A stretch of DNA of 64,000 nucleotides from Chinchilla lanigera (GCF_000276665.1 NW_004955433.1:14431558-14495557), one strand, 5' to 3'. Positions 12,038 to 24,661 are shown, counted from the first letter of the stretch. Numbers and translations: made by a program. The notes: generated from the sequence alone by a model not told the origin.

Positions 12038-12627
12038 TTTGATTTACTCCTGAAATGAACAGGTCCCAGGTTCTGTACAGGCAAACCCTAATAGAAACGG
12101 GTAATAATTGCATTGTTCTTTGGCCTCAGTTTGAGTTAATGCTCTACCCTACTACCCTTTCCAAGAGCCATTTTAATCCATCTGCTGAGTTTATTTGGAA
12201 ATCTAATTTGAGTTGAATGACTGTAAATGTTCATAATTTTTCGAGTTATTGATATTCTCCTGAGTTATATTTGCCTGTCAATTTATAGGTGTCTTCTCCT
12301 TTCTATATAATCTTAAAATGGCATATATACTTAAACATTTTCAGTCAGCTTTCTCCCACCCAGCACAACTGCTTTATGCTCTGTAAACAAGTAGTTATAA
12401 CAGATGATATGGGGTGAATGAGACAGAGCTTAAACAATTCGAAAGATCTATATATATTATATTTTGGGAGCAAACCTAATAGTGTGAAAAGAAATGGCAC
12501 TGGCTGAAATATTGTTTGGTTGCTTGATTATTTTTAATGTTGAAAATTTCAAAGAAGTTGTTTATTTGAAAAACTAACTGCTTTTAAAATTTTCTTTGGC
12601 ATTTCTGGAATACTTATTTGGAACACT

Positions 12628-12687
12628 CAGTAACATTCAGTAATGTACTTTGTACATCAGTAACATTTAGTAATGTATTTTGTGCAC
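12628..12687 (+). repeat. 30-bp tandem duplication
   Basis: Two adjacent 30-bp units beginning cagtaacatt, about 26 of 30 bases identical. Confidence 0.85.
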
Positions 12688-13389
12688 TTATATTGATGTA
12701 GTATCGCATTTTTTAACCTTGAGGTATTGACAGATTTATAAATACTTTGAGTGGTAATGATCGTGTCTTCTAACCTGCTTAATTCAAGAACACCATCTTC
12801 AACACCCGCATTAGATGGTTTCCCAGCAATGCGTGCTCATCACATCAAAGAGAATTTCTTAATTTGGAATGAGCGTGGCTGTGAGTTTTGGGCCTGTATG
12901 GGAAATTTTTGAACTTTTGAAAGTAAAGAAAGATCTTTCCATTTCAGAATTTCACCTCTCACTTAGACTTTCTAGAATAGCTTCAAAAATACAAAATGGT
13001 CAGGCCAAGGTAACTTTTCATTAGTTGGGAATTTATCATCTAGACCTGAAGTAGTTTTGAAATAAGTTCTCTGTACTTCATCTTCTTGCTAGCAAAGACT
13101 TAAAACAAGGAGAACATAGCTTAGGTCTAAAAGGCTGTGGCTTTGGCCTGATCTGTTGGGACTCAAATCTGTCAGTAGGGATTGGAGGCTTTAAATTGTT
13201 GACCTATACTTAAACTTCATACAACATCTGGTAGTATTATGTCCTTGTCTGACTTGTATACTTAGTTAAGTGTAAATACTGAGTCAGTTCATACCCTTGG
13301 CATTAAGTGGTCTCCTTTAAATATTCTTGTAATGTGTTGATTATCCAAGAGTAAAATAGGAAATTTTCAGTTGTTTATTTTTAGAAAAG

Positions 13390-13610
13390 CCCAAAATCTT
13401 TATTTTTATTTTAAAGAGTAAAAGAAGGATAACATAATAATGGGGGGGGGTTTACCAAATTACAGACAAAGTGGTAGGAAATTATTAATGGTTATTGTTT
13501 TACATATTGTTATCTACAAGATAGTTTCTCTGGAAAACAAATAGACAAATAATAGTGAGTTACAGACAAAAAGAGGTAGGAAGAAAAGTCCGATATCTGA
13601 TTGTTATTTT
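13390..13610 (-). mobile_element. L1 3' UTR fragment
   Basis: Similar to 62595-62850 (both contain acagacaaagtggtaggaaa and a following 'acatattg..atct'), in the antisense orientation of the L1 3' UTR. Confidence 0.7.
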
Positions 13611-14014
13611 TTCCCATTTATTTTAATAGCTTTATTGAGATAGAATTTATTTACTGTAAATGTGATGGTCTTCTCTATATGAGCTTTTGCTTTTCAACCA
13701 GTGTATTGTTTTGAAATGAGAACACGCCCTAATCCCATTTGCTAAATCTCAATCCGAGGAAAATTATTGTCAGTTTATAAGATCCTTAAAGTAGTGTTCA
13801 TAAAAGAAGTGCTAATGCCCTTGGCAGATGTTCCCTGGGACTTTCTACTATTTGTCATTTGCATTACTTATAAGCTTGAAAAGTACTTTCTCAGGTGTAG
13901 ATTGTCCTTTTCTCTTTGGTAAATATTGACTATATTTCCTTCACTTTCTAATGGGGCTTGAAATTAATATGGTTTTTTTGTTGCTGTTTTGTTTGTCATA
14001 ATCCATGATTTTTT

Positions 14015-14172
14015 TTGTTTTTGTTTTTGTTTTGAGATAGAGGCTTGCTGTGTAGTTTAGGCTTTCTTTTAGGCCTCTGTGTAGCCCCGACTGACCTTGA
14101 GTGTATACAGTGATCTTCCTGCTTCTGTTTCCTCAGTGCTAAGCTTACAGGTATGTGCCACCATGCCTGGTG
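14015..14172 (-). mobile_element. B1 SINE
   Basis: Antisense B1 with a short internal repeat (gtgtagtttaggctttc / gtgtagccccgactgacc). Confidence 0.82.
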
Positions 14173-14749
14173 AATGATGGTGGCATGTGTTGAGAATGTA
14201 TTTTTTAAAAAATTACTGTGGCCAGCAACAGTACATTTTAAAAAAATCCATAAAAATATACATGTGGATGATGCTACTGTAATTTTTAATATGGCTATTG
14301 AGTTTAGTTTTTAGAAATGATCATGAAGAAGACTGACAAATATGTATAATAGAGGTGAGGAGCCATGATGTAATAGAACACACTGCTAAAAAGACTGTAC
14401 TGATCTTTTCAGAGTGATTTTGTACTTGGGTACAAGTCCTCTTAGATCTACTTGCTCACTTTTGTCTTTGGAGAAAAAATATTGAAGGCAGGTTGCACAT
14501 GTTTATTGAGCTCTGAACAGACCTGATGTACCATGGTTGAAATGTATTATGTAATACTGAATTGTAAATTTACATAGTTTAGTTATGTTCTGGGCTTTTT
14601 CACTAGATTGCGTGTATATTTCAAGAAGGCTGGGCAGAAATAGCGTGAATCAGCCATAAAAATTGGAGCTGCAGTTTCCCAGCATTAAGCTATAATATTT
14701 CCAAATGGCATTAGGCCAAAGCAATAATATTATTGCTAAATTTACTATA

Positions 14750-15215
14750 TTAAATCCCTGTCTATGCAGCAACAAATTACCACAAACTTGGTAGCCTAAA
14801 ACAACTGAAATTGATTCTATCACAATTTCTGAGTCTAGAAATTTGAAATCAAGATATTGGGAGCATTATGTTTCCTCCACCAGCTCTAGGGAAGAATCCT
14901 GCATCTGTCAGCTTTTGGTGGCTTTAGGCATTCTCTGGCTTGTGGTAGCATAATTCCAGTCTCCTTCTTTGTCTTCACAGGTTCTTCCTTATGTCAGATC
15001 TCCCTTTCTTCTCTAAGGGAGGATTGGATTTAGTCATGGTCATTGGGTTTAGGGTCCATCCTCAGTCTAGGGTGATCTCATCTTGAGATCTTTAACTTAG
15101 TTGTGTTTGCAAAGACTCTTATTTTTATTTCCAAATAATAACATATATATAAGTAGAGGAACTTGGATGTGGTCATATCTTCTGGGGGAAAACATTGAAC
15201 ACACTACCCTTAAAA
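14750..15215. mobile_element. Ancient interspersed repeat, family uncertain
   Basis: Contains 'aacaaattaccacaaacttg', 'agcctaaaacaactgaaatt' and a 3' 'gaacttggatgtggtcatat', a widespread old mammalian repeat that I cannot assign to a family with confidence. Confidence 0.5.
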
Positions 15216-15493
15216 GTACAAGAAATTTCAAAACTGTAAATGATGAAACTTCTTCAAGTCTAACTCCATTTCACAGTCATATGAAGTATGGAGTATCTGG
15301 ATAAGACATACACTGCTAATTGTGCCAGTGACTGCACATCCCAGCCAAGCATCTGATCTTAGCAATGTTCTCTTTTGGGTATTTAGAAAATGAGCCCGAC
15401 TACTTGTATCTGATTCAAGAGTTCAGTACTAGTTACTCTCTCAGAACAAGTTGGCAAACATTTTGTAATGTGCTTGAGATAGATTTACTTACT

Positions 15494-15610
15494 TTGGAGA
15501 TGGGGTCTTGCTGTGGTATCAAGGCTGGAATCAAACTCCTGGGCTCATCTGATTCTCCTGCCTCAAACTCCTGAGTAACTGAGACTATAGGCACATATTA
15601 CCGTGCCCTA
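15494..15610 (-). mobile_element. Old B1-like SINE
   Basis: Antisense 'gagatggggtcttgctgtgg' and 'ctcctgagtaactgagacta'; heavily diverged 7SL-type SINE. Confidence 0.75.
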
Positions 15611-15764
15611 TTCCTACTAGGGAGAGTTCTCTAGAGACCTTTTCAACAGAGATAGTCTGCTTTCTATAAAGTATTAAATATATCATTTTGGGGGTAAGTA
15701 TAAGTAAGATTAAATAGTGTCATTTTCCTAAGGTAGGAAGAGCTGCTTTGTGTGTATTTTCTCT

Positions 15765-15960
15765 GCTTTTGCCAACCTTTGCTTTTTCTATTACACTCTT
15801 GGCCTTTGCTTATCCCCTTCCTGTAACTTGGAGTAGCCTCCATGAATGTCCATGTCCTAATTTCAGTCCAAGACTCTGGCTTAGATGGCACTTCTTACAT
15901 AGTCTTCTCAAATCTTCCTTCCCCATGGCCTCCAAATATAATATATCTTCACTGCTTAGG
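15765..15960 (+). mobile_element. L2-like LINE fragment
   Basis: Cytosine/thymine-rich text (ggcttagatggcacttctt, ccttccccatggcctcc) resembles the L2 3' region; old and gapped. Confidence 0.45.
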
Positions 15961-16234
15961 AAAAGGGAACTTTTCTGAATGCTCTCTTACAAAGTTGAAA
16001 GAATTCTAGATTATGTTGGGCTTGTCTTAGGAGTAGCCAGTTTTAATATTAGATAAGTGAAAATGCAGCCCTTTCTACCAAAAAAAAAAAAAAAAAAAAA
16101 CCTAAAAAACCCTATTTTGAAGATCTTAATAATCTGCTTAGCTATCTGAATGGACATCTGTCTTATATGAGTAAAGGGAAAAAGAAATCTTACACAGGGA
16201 TAAAATAACCATAAAAAAAGTAGTCAAGAAAACA

Positions 16235-16393
16235 GCCGAGCGTGGTGGCGCACACCTGTAATCCCAGCACTTGGGAGGCTAAGGCAGGAGGACCCTTGTA
16301 AGTTCGAGATCAGCCTGGGCTACAAAGTGAGCTCAAGGCCAGCCTGAGCTGCATAGCAACACCCTGTCTCAAAAAGACAGAAAAAAAAAAAAA
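16235..16393 (+). mobile_element. B1 SINE, nearly intact
   Basis: Full sense B1 with retained CpGs (gccgagcgtggtggcgcaca) and a pure A tail. Confidence 0.92.
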
Positions 16394-16641
16394 GAAAACT
16401 GATTTCTCACATGTAAGATTAATAATACAGTGGTAATTAACTTGTTAAAAAAACTTATTTTGGTTACTGCACTGTATCTGTAATAAAATATTCTTTATTT
16501 CCTTTATTTTTCTGTCCTTGGAAATGTGGAATATGTTCAAATCATGTTTAGTTTGTATTTTAAACAGCAAGAAAAAATTGAATGGCTTTGATAAGTGTAT
16601 AAATGAATCAGTTGTGTTGTAACTTCTTATAACTTAATTTC

Positions 16642-16768
16642 TTTTCTTTTTTGGTCATTTTGAGACAGGGTATCACTATACAATTCAGGCTGGTCTTGAA
16701 CTCAGTGATCCTCCTGCCACAGCCTCCCCAGTGCTGGGATTACAGATGTGCGCCACCACTCCTGGCCT
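16642..16768 (-). mobile_element. B1 SINE
   Basis: Antisense B1 (gagacagggtatcactatac, gtgcgccaccactcctggcc). Confidence 0.9.
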
Positions 16769-16798
16769 TAAATTCTTACTCAAATCACTTAACTTTCA

Positions 16799-16893
16799 CC
16801 ATATAGTTCACCGTATTGCTGCCTTTGAACTTGCAGCAGTCCTCCTGCCTCAGCCTCCCAAGCTGGGATTATAGGGATGTGTGACTGCTCAAC
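16799..16893 (-). mobile_element. Partial B1 SINE
   Basis: Contains 'cctcctgcctcagcctccca' and 'gggattatagggatgtgtga' only 30 bp beyond the preceding B1. Confidence 0.7.
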
Positions 16894-17009
16894 TTTTCTA
16901 TCTTAAGAATTGAGATATGTGTTGTTGCCTAAATTTAGCCATATATAACAACAAAGAGGAAAAGTAGTTGTGTTGTTCACTAATTGTGTGTTTGTAGTCT
17001 TGGCAAGTC

Positions 17010-17136
17010 TTTTGTTTTTGTGTTTTGAGATAGGGTCTTGCTATGTAGTGCAGACTGGTCTTGAACTTAGCAGTAATCCTCCTGTCTCAGCCTCCCAAGT
17101 TCTGAGATTACAGGCCTGTCTCACCACACCTGGCCT
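17010..17136 (-). mobile_element. B1 SINE
   Basis: Antisense B1 (gagatagggtcttgctatgt ... ccacacctggcc). A chance open frame at 16970-17227 runs through it. Confidence 0.9.
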
Positions 17137-17390
17137 AGCAAGTTGTTGTTTGGGAACAGGTTACCAAAATCTTGTGTCAGTTTGTTGGAAAGAGGGTCAG
17201 ACTGGTCTAGAACGGTTATTGTGCTAATAGTATCTCTTTAGCAATATTACCAGGTAGATATTAATATTAAGGAAAAAGTACAATAAACTTTCCTAGTTTA
17301 AGTCAGTTGAGGGGAAGTGCAGTCTGAAAGGATAGCTTAATTCTAGGACTACTTTTTTAAAAATGCATTTGTCATTTTATCCGTTTCTAG

Positions 17391-17636
17391 AAACCAAAAC
17401 TTCCAAGCGTGTGTACCAAGCAGAGCTCTTACCGGAGTTACAGTAGTACATCTAAGGAGGAGATGTGGTTCACTCATAAGATTTGCATCTGTCTGCATAC
17501 TGAGAACTTGTACAGTTTTGAGAAACAGTTTAAGAAATACTATGTTGTTCCTGCACTTAATATGTTTGAGCAGGATTCTCTGAGCAAAATGCTGATCCAG
17601 TCTAAATTGGACGATTATAAATTTTTGTGTTGATGG
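17391..17636 (+). other. Exon-like open frame of unknown identity
   Basis: Directly after a good acceptor-like sequence (ttttatccgtttctag, ending 17390) there is an open frame of 81 codons that starts AAA-CCA-AAA and ends TGA at 17634-17636. It has no internal ATG-first start; the translation begins K-P-K-L-P-S and ends K-L-D-D-Y-K-F-L-C. Composition looks protein-like, with many charged and aromatic residues such as ENLYSFEKQFKKYYVV. I do not recognise the family. The frame is phase 0 relative to the acceptor, so it could be spliced to the NUP93 exon ending at 11223. An AATATA-type poly(A) signal lies near 17680-17690. It could equally be the end of a decayed retrocopy or a chance frame. Confidence 0.35.
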
Positions 17637-18132
17637 ACTGTGGACTGAAGGAATAAGATTTTGCTAAATTTTTTCACATAATATAAAATTATAAGCAAGT
17701 GTTCCATGTAATCTGTGGTGTTTTTAGTTAAGTGTTTGTGTTTATCTGCTTTGTTGTAGTCCTTGTGGCCCTAGGAGAATCAGCAGGAAGTTCATGGTAA
17801 CCTGTTTTGCGTTTGTAGAGGACTTTACTGGATATTTGAATCTTGCCCTCTCCCAGCTTATAGCAACTGTTTTTCCTGGACTTAACACAACCTGTCGTTC
17901 ATGGGCTTTGGCTTACTAGCAAATGAGTCTGATTATCCCTGGATCCAGGGTCCTTTCCTTGAACACCAGGTATTTTTAGGCCAGGATTCAGGTGCAGTGG
18001 CTAAAGTGCGTGTAGAAAAGGTATGTATCTCACTTGCCCAGGCCTTTGAGACAGGAGTTGTGCTGTGCTTCTTTGTTCTCAGCGTAAGCACAGTGGTGTC
18101 TGTGCTCCCCCTGCTTAATATTAATATTTCCT

Positions 18133-18229
18133 TTTTCCTTTCCCTCGTCCCAGTTGTTCCTTTCCTTTCAGCAGTTTCTTTCCCTTTCATGCTATCTGTT
18201 GTACCAAAGAAAGAAAGAAGGGAAAATAC

Positions 18230-18275
<46 letters not shown>

Positions 18276-18676
18276 TAGCTGGGGTAGTTATACTGCTGAT
18301 GTTTATTGGTTTAGTAAAAGGAACAGTTAATCCTTAAATTTTATTTTATTTTTTTCTTCTTTCTTGATCAATTTTACATGCTTATTTGAAGACAACAGTG
18401 TGCAATATAACAACCACTGTTAAATTCCTACTATCTTGTTCAGTGAAGCTCTGTATCGTTTCTAATTTTTTTAATTACTTTTTATTCTCTTTCATTGTTT
18501 GATCTTGCATTCTTATATCTGGTAATCTGGGCAACTTCGTTGAAGATAACAATGTGTAATATAACAACTATTGTTAATTCCTATCATTTTGTTTTGAAAT
18601 CCTGTATCATTTTTATTGTTTTTGTGTTGTTTTGTTTTGTCTTTGTTGTTATTTTATTATTGCCTTTAAAATAAAA
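18133..18676 (+). mobile_element. 5'-inverted L1 insertion
   Basis: A perfect 16-bp direct repeat, aatattaatatttcct, flanks it (18117-18132 and 18677-18692). The right part (18295-18676) is L1 3' UTR in sense orientation, ending in an A-rich tail. The left part (18133-18230) is L1 sequence in the opposite orientation, matching the + strand text at about 60070-60115. This is the twin-priming form of L1 insertion. A CA repeat sits at the junction. Confidence 0.82.
18236..18273 (+). repeat. (CA)n microsatellite
   Basis: About 19 uninterrupted CA units at the inversion point of the L1 insertion. Confidence 0.97.
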
Positions 18677-19918
18677 AATATTAATATTTCCTGTTCCATG
18701 TCATTAAATCTTAACCTAGTATAAATCTCAGAGTTGGTAAAAACAAAACAAGAGAAAACAGTAACCTGTAATAAATAAAAGAATGTCTTTATACAGACAG
18801 GCTAATATGTCATCTTGTTTTATAGCCTCATGCTGATTACTATGGTAGGAATGGAAATAATTTAGTTTTTCTGCTTGTCTATGATAAGAGAAAAGGTAGG
18901 CATTGTGATCTGGTGGCACACTGAAATTCTGTGAATGGAATTAAAAATGGTAACTGGAATAAAAACGGGTTTGCAGACATTGTTTCAAACTGCTATTATA
19001 TGAGCCAGGGATATAAGATTTCAGTCCTTTTATTTATCCATTCACAGTTACTTGAATGCAAGGCTTTCAGAACAAGCAAGTAGATGGATGCTGAATACAT
19101 TCTGTGTGAGCAAGCAGGAAACGACAGGCTTTTTTGTCTTCTCAGAGTTTTCTTATATCCTGTAGGGAACAAGCAGATATCAGTTATCAACTTAGGAAAG
19201 AAGTTAGAATGATTCTGTAAGAGTATTTTGGAACAAGCCCGTAGCTAAAATATTCATCTAACATTTTGGTAGAGCTCCTCAGATACTGGCCAGGCTCTGC
19301 TGCCTTTGAGCTGGAGTTGAGTCATCCCTCTCTCCTTCACTAGGTTTCTCTTAATCTGCCAATATCTATTGATGCCCCAGCACTCTGGAGATGAGGAAAA
19401 TATATTGTCATCTTTAGTCTGGCATCTTTAAATTGCTTAGTTTCAGGAATCAGAAATGGGCATGTCTTTTTATCTGCTGAACTATTTGATACTGGAGTAG
19501 ATGTGATTTAAATGGTGGTTAAAGCCTTGTCAGATATTGAATGCATTACTGTAGACCAGTCTGTTATTCTCAGATGGCAGCCCTTGACCCCGTATGCCAC
19601 TTTGATCTGCTTGCCACAGCGCTTTGTGATCTCTTTATTTCCGTTTTAGAATGTTTGATCCAGAGCTTTCCAGGCCTGCAGCCTAATGTGGCTCCTTTGA
19701 TTGATGGTAGTTGTAAAGTGTAGCTCCTTAGATACAGAACTTTGGGTCTTGGATGGTGTTTCTACCACAAATACATATTCTGTGAAGAAACTGAGAGAAG
19801 GGCTGTGATAGGGGAGGCTTGGTTTTAGTCATTTTTGTTGGTTGAGGACCAAAAAAAGAAGCTGGGAGGTAGAAGGGCAGCCTGCTCTGGTGACAAGACC
19901 TATACTAAGAACGATTGC

Positions 19919-20105
19919 AAGCTAGGCATCATAGTGCATTCCTGTAATCCCAGCTACTCTGGAGGCTGAGGCAGGCAAATCACAAGTTCAAGGCCATTTT
20001 AAGCAGCTTAGCCAGACCGTGTCTCAAAGTGAAGTAACAAAGGGCTGGAGTAGTTCAGGGGTAGAGTGGTTGCCCCAGATTTGATACCCAGTATTGGAAA
20101 TGGAG
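19919..20105 (+). mobile_element. B4-like SINE
   Basis: A B1 part (aagctaggcatcatagtgca, cccagctactctggaggctg) is joined to a decayed ID part (gggctggagtagttcagggg). Confidence 0.78.
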
Positions 20106-20717
20106 GTGGGGCACATATTGCTTTCTTTTAAAGAAATTTTTCTGTTTGATAAATGCTCAGCCTATATTTGCACCTCAGATATAGAGAGGTTGAATGAGTT
20201 CCCTCATTCCAGGTTGCTAGTAGCCATGCTGGGGCTGAAGCCCTGGGTTCTGACAGCTGCTGGTCCTCAGTGATCACAAGACCAGCAGTGATGCACGTGC
20301 CACTTTAATTATCATTGAGGAAGAAAGGCCACCCTGCTTCTCACTGTGGAGTGGCTATGAGGCTGAGATGCAGTCAGCAGAATCCTGCCTGTGCTTTGCA
20401 TAAATCTGCAGCACTGGAAGCGCTGCAGCAAAGTCTGCTGAGCAGGGCTGGGCATGACGCAGCGGCCAAGAAATGCCTCAGAAAGAACCCTTGTCTTATA
20501 AAACATATTTACAGCTAGGACTGGGCTATTTAATTTATAAAGCAAAAGAGAGAATCAGGTCAGCGGAATGTAAATGGGAGTGTGGGCTTGATGGCTGATC
20601 TTTTATTATTGTGGCCTGATTTGGTTTATTTCTTTGAATGGCATAAGCAAAAGATTATGGACAAGATTTTCCTTCACTCCCCACCCCATTTTAAAATTAT
20701 TTTAAAATGCTGTTGCT

Positions 20718-20883
20718 GCCGGGTGTGGTGGCGCGTGCCTGTAATCCCAGCACTTAGGAGGCTGAGACAGGAGGATCCCTGCAAGTTTGAAGCCAGCCAG
20801 GGCTACAAAGTGAGTTCAGGGCCGGCCTGAACTACATAGTGAAACTCTGTCTAAAAAAGACCAAAATAATAAAAAATAAATAA
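20718..20883 (+). mobile_element. B1 SINE with perfect target duplication
   Basis: Full sense B1 with A-rich tail, flanked by identical aaaatgctgttgct at 20704-20717 and 20884-20897. Confidence 0.95.
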
Positions 20884-21559
20884 AAAATGCTGTTGCTATC
20901 TTAGGGACATTTTCCATTACTCACAAAGCACATCATCCTGTCTCAGCAGGATTAGTCTCTAAATGAGCAGGGCCTCAGTGGATCCTTGAAGGTTTATTGG
21001 CATTTACAGTAATACTTGGTCCTAGGATGAGATCCTAAGCTGCCTCACATATCTTTGTGTTGAAGAAAGTAGTGGTGGGTATTAGTCATTCACAAAGTAC
21101 TTTTACTGAATCAGTACTTTCTAGACCAGTCCCACCCCCAATTTTGTCTTAGACGGAGAGATTCTTTTATAAAAATACAATAAAAATGAATTACTAGAAA
21201 AAAATGGAATAAAAGGCATGCAAAATATAAGCAGTGATTTTTTTTTTTTTTTGTTAGACTCAATACAGAGAAAATTACTTTTGTCATGTTGCTGTAAAAG
21301 TTTCTACTTGCGTATTTTCAGTTTTTGTACTTATCTCTGGCAGACTGGGAATGCTGTTTGCAGAATGAAACTTTTTGAACTGTGCTTTGGAGTAGTGTGA
21401 GTGTAAGAGTCCTGCCTACCTGCCTCCTTCCAGCCTTTTTCTTTTCATCCCCTCCCTTCCCTGTGCATGGAAACATGGTTTAAAGAGAATTTTAAAATCC
21501 TGTCTTGTTTTACCCTAGGTGTCATCAGGGAGGCAAGGCTGAGCTCTGTTGAGCATTAA

Positions 21560-21690
21560 TTATTCTAGATGCTGTCCCGTGCTCTTTCTAGGCTTCCTCA
21601 TTTAATCTGTCCAGCAGCCATCAAGGCCAATATTGCTATCCCCATTTCACTGATGAGGAACCTAAGGCTTGTTGAAGCAAGGTATCGCAG
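21560..21690 (+). mobile_element. MIR-like SINE
   Basis: The core 'gctatccccatttcactgat' and 'gaggaacctaaggct' is the standard MIR signature. Confidence 0.75.
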
Positions 21691-23169
21691 ACTTGAATGC
21701 TGATCTGTTAGTTTGAATTCAGTACTGCGCTGTTAGCCTCCTGGGTTTTGAATTCCATTTAGACTAAGACCATTGTAGTAAAGGGATGAATTTTCAGGAT
21801 GTATTTGAAGGAGGAAGGCTAGTGGAAATACGAAATAGAAGTATAGTTGATTGCACATTTAGAGCAAAATAGAGTAGAAAGCCCACAATGCCAGAGAGAG
21901 ATGAACATTTCTGAATGACTATGGTAGGCATTGCTCTTATTAAATGAGTGTACTGGTAAAATAATGTTTTTTGAGGGGAAGCATACTTTCTAAACCCTGG
22001 TACAAACTCCTGCTGGGTTTGAGGGGAGATGAGTTTTGCAGGATAGCCAAACCTGCTTCATTTGTTTATCTCTAGGTGCTTGCTCTTTTGCCGCAGTTTT
22101 CTGCTTGCTGAGCTGTCAGTTTAATTTACTGTCTAAAGCTCAGCCTATTATTTCTCAGGTTTGCTGCCCTACAGGTACACTGTAAAGGATTTCTGTGAAA
22201 TCCTGGAGCAGCTTTTAGTTTCAAAATGCCAAGGCTTTGTGCTTGTGAAAATAGGTTGTGTTCGACTTCTTGCTTGATCTTCTTTGTTTTGTTTCTGAAG
22301 CTGAGCTTGGGTTAGAAGGATGCTGCTAGAAGCAATTTAAAGGGCACATCAAAATTTTAGTGTAATACTGAACTATTGATTGTTGACTTATTTGTGGGTT
22401 TAATGCAGACCCATTTCCTTACTTAGTGTCTAACTGGCCATTAAGCTCTGGCAGTGTGCCGGAATGTTGAAATCTTGATCGTATAATATGATTTTGCTGT
22501 CTAAGGGTATCATGTGCATTTGGTTTTTAAAGATACAGACAAAGATATCAACTGTATACTCTAGAATACAGAAAATAATTTATCTATACCAAAATTACTC
22601 ACTATTAGAAGGCAGTGGAAAAGTGAGTGGTTGAAATTCAGCAGAACATTCAACACCTGACTTCATGCAAATTGTAACTCTCCAGACTAATTGGTTCTTA
22701 TAAATATGTGTAAACTAACAGAACAAATCAAAAAGAGAAGACAAAGAGGGTGGCACTGAGCAGGTGGCTGTGTGCAAGAGCGGGTCACAGTTAAGCACTC
22801 CATGTAAGTGACCACCAGCATTCACCTGGTACCACTCTCCGGGCACAGAGTTGACATTAGAATCTGGCTCAAGGGCTGGTGCAGTGTTCTGCTCATTGAG
22901 GGAGCTGGACAGAGGCTTGTAGTGGTTGCAGGAAGAGTGGTTGTTGATTGTCAAGAGGTTCTACCCTTTTCTTTCATAACCTTGGCACCTCTTGATTAGA
23001 GGGTGTGCCCTCTCTTCTTTGAGTTATGACTGAGGGAGAGATGCCTTGGAATCATTAAATCTGATAGTTTGAGAGAGTAAAAGAAGACTGGTTGAAAACT
23101 TAGTTGTCCCCTTTAATTACAAAGTGAGACGTATAATTTAAAAAATTGGAAATGGGCTTCAATGTGCAC

Positions 23170-23395
23170 TTTTTCTTTTTCTTTTTTAATTATGAGACAG
23201 GGTCTCAGTATGCAGTTCCAGTTGGCTTTGAACTCACTATCAAGGGGTGCCCTTGAACTCAGTGATCCTCCTTGGGCTGCTCTTTCAAAGTATGACTTGA
23301 AACAGCCTGGGCTGTCCTTGGACTCAGTGATCCTCCTGCTTCAGCCCCTTCAGTGTGGGGATTATAGGTATGTGCCATCATGCCCGCAGTGTGCA
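23170..23395 (-). mobile_element. B1 SINE with internal duplication
   Basis: Antisense B1 in which the 'actcagtgatcctcc' segment occurs twice, about 75 bp apart, making the element longer than usual. Confidence 0.8.
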
Positions 23396-23517
23396 CATTC
23401 TTGACTGTTGTACTAGCTATGAAGTTGTTGGAATAGCCACTGCTGTGAGTGTGTTGAGCTGTTGGGACCGGACACTTGACACTGTAGAAACCTTCTGTTT
23501 GAAGAACAAAGGCCTTA

Positions 23518-23539
23518 AAAAAAAAAAAAAAAAAAAAAG
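23518..23539 (+). repeat. Poly(A) run
   Basis: About 22 A residues; the sequence 'ccttctgtttgaa' occurs on both sides (23491-23503 and 23542-23554), as for a tiny retroposed piece with its target duplication. Confidence 0.8.
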
Positions 23540-23989
23540 ACCTTCTGTTTGAAAGGATGAGGAAAATTGGTATATTTTAACAGAGAAGTGAGGCATTACC
23601 ACATAAAGTGTGTTTTAGAGATAGAATATAAAAAAAGGCCTCATAGCTCAGAATTGTTTAGTTCTCATAAAATGTTATGCAGTCTTTTCCTTTGTTCTGT
23701 AATAGAAGAACTTCCTGTTGTGTGAAAAGAAATCTGAGACATGTCAGTTGTTACAGCATTACATCATTTTGTCATCCCCCTAAAACCATTTGGAAGGCTG
23801 CTTATTTTGGGAGGCTGGAAGACCTTTGAGAAAGTCTGTGACTTTGTCTTAATTTGGAAGATTTAGAGGGAAGTAACAGGTCAGGAATTTTGTGTGAACG
23901 TTGAGGGATACATCATAATTATCTTACCATTTGTTTGATGCCTTTCAGTGGGCTTCTTTTGTTGCCGGTTTGTTCCTCACTGCATTGTT

Positions 23990-24100
23990 TGAGATGGGTT
24001 CAGCAGGTGTTGTCATCATCTTTATTTAGAAGGTAAAGAAACAGACCAGGACAGGTAGAATGTGAACCTACGTAAGTCTTTATACCTTGCCCTGTATTCT
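23990..24100 (+). mobile_element. MIR-like SINE
   Basis: Contains 'tcatcatctttatttagaag' and 'aggtaaagaaacagacc', the diverged MIR core. Confidence 0.55.
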
Positions 24101-24661
24101 TATTATCTTGCCTTGCCGAGTGGGGCATTAGGTGGTAGGCTTGGGTAACCACAATCATATTTTTTTCCGCAAAGACACTAAGCCAATTCTTTTACCACTG
24201 ATTACATTTCTTAATGTTTTGTCTCTGTATTTCCTTTTAGATCTTTTCTTACCAAATTTCTTGAAGTGTTACTTCTATTTTATTGCTTCCTAGGTGAAAG
24301 ATTTACTGATTAACTAAATTGATTGTAAAGATGATGATGCTACTTAGAAGAGTAATTGGGGGTTTATTGGCTTCTATGGACTCTAGAGAGTGACAACAAA
24401 CTTTCCTTTTTCTATTTAAGTTATACTTTGAAACAGAAAGTGATACTGAGGTTTGTTGCTGCTGCTGCTATAGTTTACTGCTGCTCTTCTTCATTCTCTC
24501 AGGGTGTCTTAAAATTTGTACTATAACACTTGAGCCTGTCAGTTGGTTTTATGCTGAGTAGGTCGTTGCTGCTGAGCAAATGTATAGTGACAAACCAGAA
24601 CAAATGCCCTATTTGGAATTTTGAATGTACCAGACTCAGGATTTAGAGCAGATTAGAGGAA

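Noticed and set aside
17901..18278. 125-codon + strand open frame ending in repeated TH residues
   Set aside because: It continues from unique intron into an inverted L1 and a CA repeat; no family match, chance frame.
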